From positions 1,698,530 to 1,762,529 of the forward strand of contig CM018605.1 of NCBI GenBank assembly GCA_009192285.1: DNA of 64,000 bases, given 5' to 3'. How positions within the stretch are numbered: the first letter of the stretch is position 1; each line of letters starts with the position of its first letter. This document shows positions 60,910-64,000 of the stretch, piece by piece. Below the pieces are notes generated by a model. That model saw only the letters and a list, made by a program, of their open reading frames with translations. It was not told where the DNA came from and made no database searches. Position numbers and translations under genes: made by a program. The stretch is from Morchella semilibera (lineage: Eukaryota > Ascomycota > Pezizomycetes > Pezizales > Morchellaceae).

Positions 60910-63259
60910 ACTTTGTTTCCCACGTACTACCATGTAGCTTAGTTCAGCTCCATGGCCGGCCATGGTTGCCTTGGCGGTTGCCTTTACTGCGGTATATACT
61001 GTGTTTCACTGTCGACGAAGAGTTCACTGTTCAGTACTTATTCAAGCGTTTAGTAATCCGCACAAGTGTATCTTTCTTCCATTGGAGTATCCTCAGGGCA
61101 ACATTCAGGGTGTAGAGTACTCTGTAACAACTTCATGATCATCCACCAGATACCCTTAAAGATCGGCGAGCTGCGAAATAATAAAATTACAACAGGTCTA
61201 AGCTTACTGCCCCATATATTCTTGTATTTAAAGCACTTGTAAAGTACTTCACTTTTCACTTTTGAACAAAGTGCGTTTAGTGTGCTGTCCTTATAACACA
61301 TGCACTGCTGATTCAGGCAGCCTGTGATTGGGCAATTAGATAGTTACAAGTAAGCAAGCAGATCAAACTACATTGTCTATTTATATACGCTTCTGAATAT
61401 ATACCCTTACCTCAATTGGTCTACAATAGGCTACCCTACCAGCTAATAGTTAAAAGAGCTCCTTCTAACGCTGTTACCTACTGTTCTACTCAAGAGGCCA
61501 ATCCTCTCTCACATGCGGTCACGCTTCTAATCCCATTAGCATAACTATCACACCCCACCAATGTCAACAATCGACACAGCCGTTTTCCCTGACATCTGTG
61601 TACCACCAACGCGATCTCGAACACGACCAACAGCCAATCTCAAATCGAGCGATCCAACATGGTGGTGGGACTGGTGGTGGTGGTGTCCATCTTTACCCTC
61701 CAGTCTACATATCCGTCTTTTCAGTCAATCAGTTAATCAGTCAACCAGCTTCGATCAACCCCGCACTCGTCTCTGCCTCTCCCACCTTCCCCACGGTCTC
61801 ACCCGGTGATCAAACAGCTCGAAGGTGAGGCTCCGGTTGCAAACAGCCAAAAGCGGTAACGCCTCGCCCGGGTGGGGTGTTTTCATGTACCTTGTAGAAT
61901 TGGAGTAAGGTCCAGAAGGCAAAAAGCGATCAATCACACACCGAGGGGGGGTTCACGGGATGGGTATGTAGAGTCGTGTGGAGTACAGGCAGATGTAATG
62001 CAAGGGTCCTTTGGGGGGGGGGGGGGGGGGCTGCCGCGCTAGAGTAATTTTTTTTCCCCCTTCCTTTCTATCTTTTCTGTTGAGGAAGAGAAGGACGAGG
62101 AGTGAGGAAAGGTGTTGGGTTGGGTGAATGAATGAGGGTGAATGAGAGGTTAAATAGATTACTTATGAGATGGATAAACTAATAATTACTTTGAGTTAGT
62201 TAGTAGAGGGTGGGGGGGAGGGAGGGGTTGGAACTTGGAGGGTGGAGTGAAAGAGAGTTGTTGGGCGGGCCATCCGGGCGTGGAGTGATCAGAAGCTTTT
62301 ACTCGGATGATTCACGTGCAAATAGTTGAGATCATCAAGTGTTGTCTCAGCCCTCAGGGGTGATGTGGAGTGAGGATATTGGAATATGATGAATTGTTGA
62401 TGGAGTATTTTATTTTTTTTGTTTAGTTTTTTCATAAAGGCACAATTTGATACGGGGAAAGGTACGTACGATATATGAATGTTAATTCAGCTGTGTGTTG
62501 GTTAATTGCCTCTATTTGCTGTCTCTCTTGCCAATTGTTGAGGTCATTGTCACTACTACTGCTGCTTAAACGGACAGACATACACACCTACATGTATTCA
62601 CATGTATTTAATTCTTCCCACAAACTTATACACATAACTATTGCTCAGGTCTCACATTCGCGCAATCCATACGTATCTATAGGCCTGGGGTACTTAGGTT
62701 GGCCTTTCCCCTTTGTGTCTTAATTTGTTTCTCTCTCATCCTCCTCCTCCTCCTCCTCCTCCTCCTCCTCCTCTCTCCTCCTCGAATCTGTCTTGACTGT
62801 TTGTGACTCTATCTGCATCTCTGGGTGTCTTCTTTCTCTTCATCACCATCTCATTCTTCCCCCTCTCCGTGAATCACTCCCACCGCCGCTACCTTCGAAT
62901 CACCCCCCCCCCCTGTGGTTAGACTCTGAAAGTGCAATACCAGGAACAACGGAGGATCTGCAGATCCAGGAAGAACGTCACGCTACCTCCTGCTCATCAC
63001 TTCATACACGTCTACTCGCTCCCAAAAGCAAAGGGAAGAGAGAGTCACTCACCTCTTCACCTTCACCCCCTTCCTCCTCCATACATACATATTCATACCA
63101 CATACCACCTACGTTCCGCTTAACACAGTGTCCATCACATTCCACCACTATTACCACCTACTCCCCCCTACTTCCCCCTAGACACTTCTCACCACTATAA
63201 CAACATCGGCAATCTATACAAACCTCTTAAACTTCATACAGTACCAACTATCACTCACA
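60910..63259. other. Upstream region of the INSIG gene
   Basis: No recognised gene. Contains a G18 run at 62013-62030, a (TCC)n microsatellite at 62738-62772, TACATGTA at 62589, and about 450 bp of pyrimidine-rich DNA (62730-63240) just before the start codon, probably promoter and leader. ATCAC-containing, C-rich words occur at 62873 and 62899. Confidence 0.5.
62738..62772. repeat. (TCC)n microsatellite
   Basis: About eleven TCC/CTC triplets in a row in the pyrimidine-rich upstream region of the INSIG gene. Confidence 0.85.
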
Positions 63260-64000
63260 ATGTCCTCCCAATCCGAAATACCAATCCTCCGTCCAGTGCC
63301 GCGCCGTCCTTTCGATCTCGACACTCCCTCAGCCACCCCTCCAGGGGCTTCCACCCCCGAAACCACCTCCGAGCTCCAATCCCCCATAGACCCCTCCCTG
63401 GCGATGTCAAGCGCACAAAGTCCTCTATAGCGCTGACATCATCAACCCTCTTCGGTATCTACGACTACACCGAGCCGGGCACTCAATCCCCCACCACTGT
63501 CTCTCGGGCGCCCTCAGTCCTCAATATCAGCGATTTCGACTTCACCAAGAAGCCCTCACTGCCAGCGACCCTTGCCCCCCAAACCCAAATGCACAAGCGT
63601 GCGCGCGCCCAATCACTCGTCACCCGCGAGAAAACCATCCAGAAAAACACACGAACAGCGCTTGCCTGGCACGCGCTGCGCATCACCTCCCTCTTCCTCC
63701 TCGGCACCGCCTACGGCGTCGTCGTTACACACCTTCACCACTCAAAGTCGCTCTCGGCAACCTCACTCCTCTCCATTACCTACGGTCTACAGTATCTTTT
63801 GACCTGGGGCCTCGCCGGCGTCGCCCTCGGCAGTATCCTCCCATGGCTCGACGGCACAAGTGCAGGCGCCAAGATTGACTGGGAGCCCGTAGTCCGTAGT
63901 GTCGGCGCCTTCGTCGGCATCGCGTATGCGATCCGGAAACTGCCATGGCAATCGACGCTGCAGGTGTCATTGACGCTGGCGCTCATTAACCCGTTCCTGT
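63260..64000 (+). CDS. INSIG-domain protein, partial, apparent frameshift
   Basis: INSIG proteins are ER membrane proteins that hold the sterol-sensing machinery (SCAP/HMG-CoA reductase) when sterols are sufficient. ATG 63260 opens a frame with the fungal INSIG N-terminus ILRPVPRRPFDLDTP and a Pro/Ser/Thr-rich linker, but this frame stops at about 63428. The conserved continuation TKSSIALTSSTLFGIYDY and the membrane part lie in another frame: WHALRITSLFLLGTAYGVVV, then YGLQYLLTWGLAGVALGSIL, then VGAFVGIAYAIRKLPWQSTL and TLALINPFL. That frame is open to the window's end. The two join only if one base is missing around 63385-63405 (ACCCCTCCCTGGCGATG). No plausible intron bridges the gap. I favour a 1-base sequence error; a true mutation is possible. 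The gene continues beyond the window. Confidence 0.85.

Noticed and set aside
61561-61937. Overlapping short frames on both strands near 61.6-61.9 kb
   Set aside because: Low-complexity (TGG/CCA repeats), mutually overlapping, no splice or family support.

Overview
The window is nuclear DNA of a filamentous ascomycete (Pezizomycotina). The signs are: genes split by many 50-130 bp introns with fungal donors (GTAAGT, GTGAGT, GTATGT) and CTAAC/CTAAT branch sites; a set of conserved housekeeping genes (PAC1/LIS1, SEC13, PRPP synthetase, TOM20, HELQ-type helicase, ADP/ATP carrier, ARPC5, 6-phosphogluconate dehydrogenase, MPC1, INSIG); and small secreted cysteine-containing proteins. Gene density is low, about 18 genes in 64 kb, with long AT-rich or simple-repeat intergenic stretches. 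That would suit a large-genome group such as Pezizomycetes, but the placement is inference.

Layout. 0.3-1.9 kb: PAC1 (+). 2-7.2 kb: gene-free, with a polypyrimidine block, a ~65-bp minisatellite and two nested non-autonomous DNA transposons. 7.2-8.4 kb: SEC13 (-, apparent 1-base frameshift), divergent from PRPP synthetase (+, 9.2-10.4). 11.5-12.5: TOM20 (+) with a 3-nt microexon. 15.5-18.5: large leucine-rich-repeat protein (-). 22.3-22.7: three-exon small secreted protein (-). 25.0-28.3: HELQ/MUS301-type helicase (-), divergent from a 115-aa orphan (+). 32.6-34.1: ADP/ATP carrier (-), divergent from an unrecognised acidic nuclear-type protein of 1133 aa (+). 40.4-41.5: metallophosphoesterase (-), divergent from ARPC5 (+). 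45.2, 49.0 and 59.8: three more secreted proteins (+). 51.3-53.5: 6-phosphogluconate dehydrogenase (-) with a 5-nt microexon, divergent from MPC1 (+). 63.3-end: INSIG-domain protein (+, apparent frameshift, runs off the window).

The housekeeping genes do not form an operon-like pathway. Three serve mitochondrial import or transport (TOM20, ADP/ATP carrier, MPC1). 6PGDH makes the pentose phosphate that PRPP synthetase uses. Five gene pairs are head-to-head and share an intergenic promoter region.

The most interesting signals are: two divergent secreted proteins with identical cysteine spacing (C-X13-C-X8-C-X13-C); microexons of 3 and 5 nt needed to keep two conserved proteins in frame; a palindrome TACATGTA seen 22 times by eye, never in a called exon; a transposon inserted in the last bases of another; and a run of foldback elements at 49.9-50.4 kb. 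No CRISPR array, rRNA or convincing tRNA was seen.
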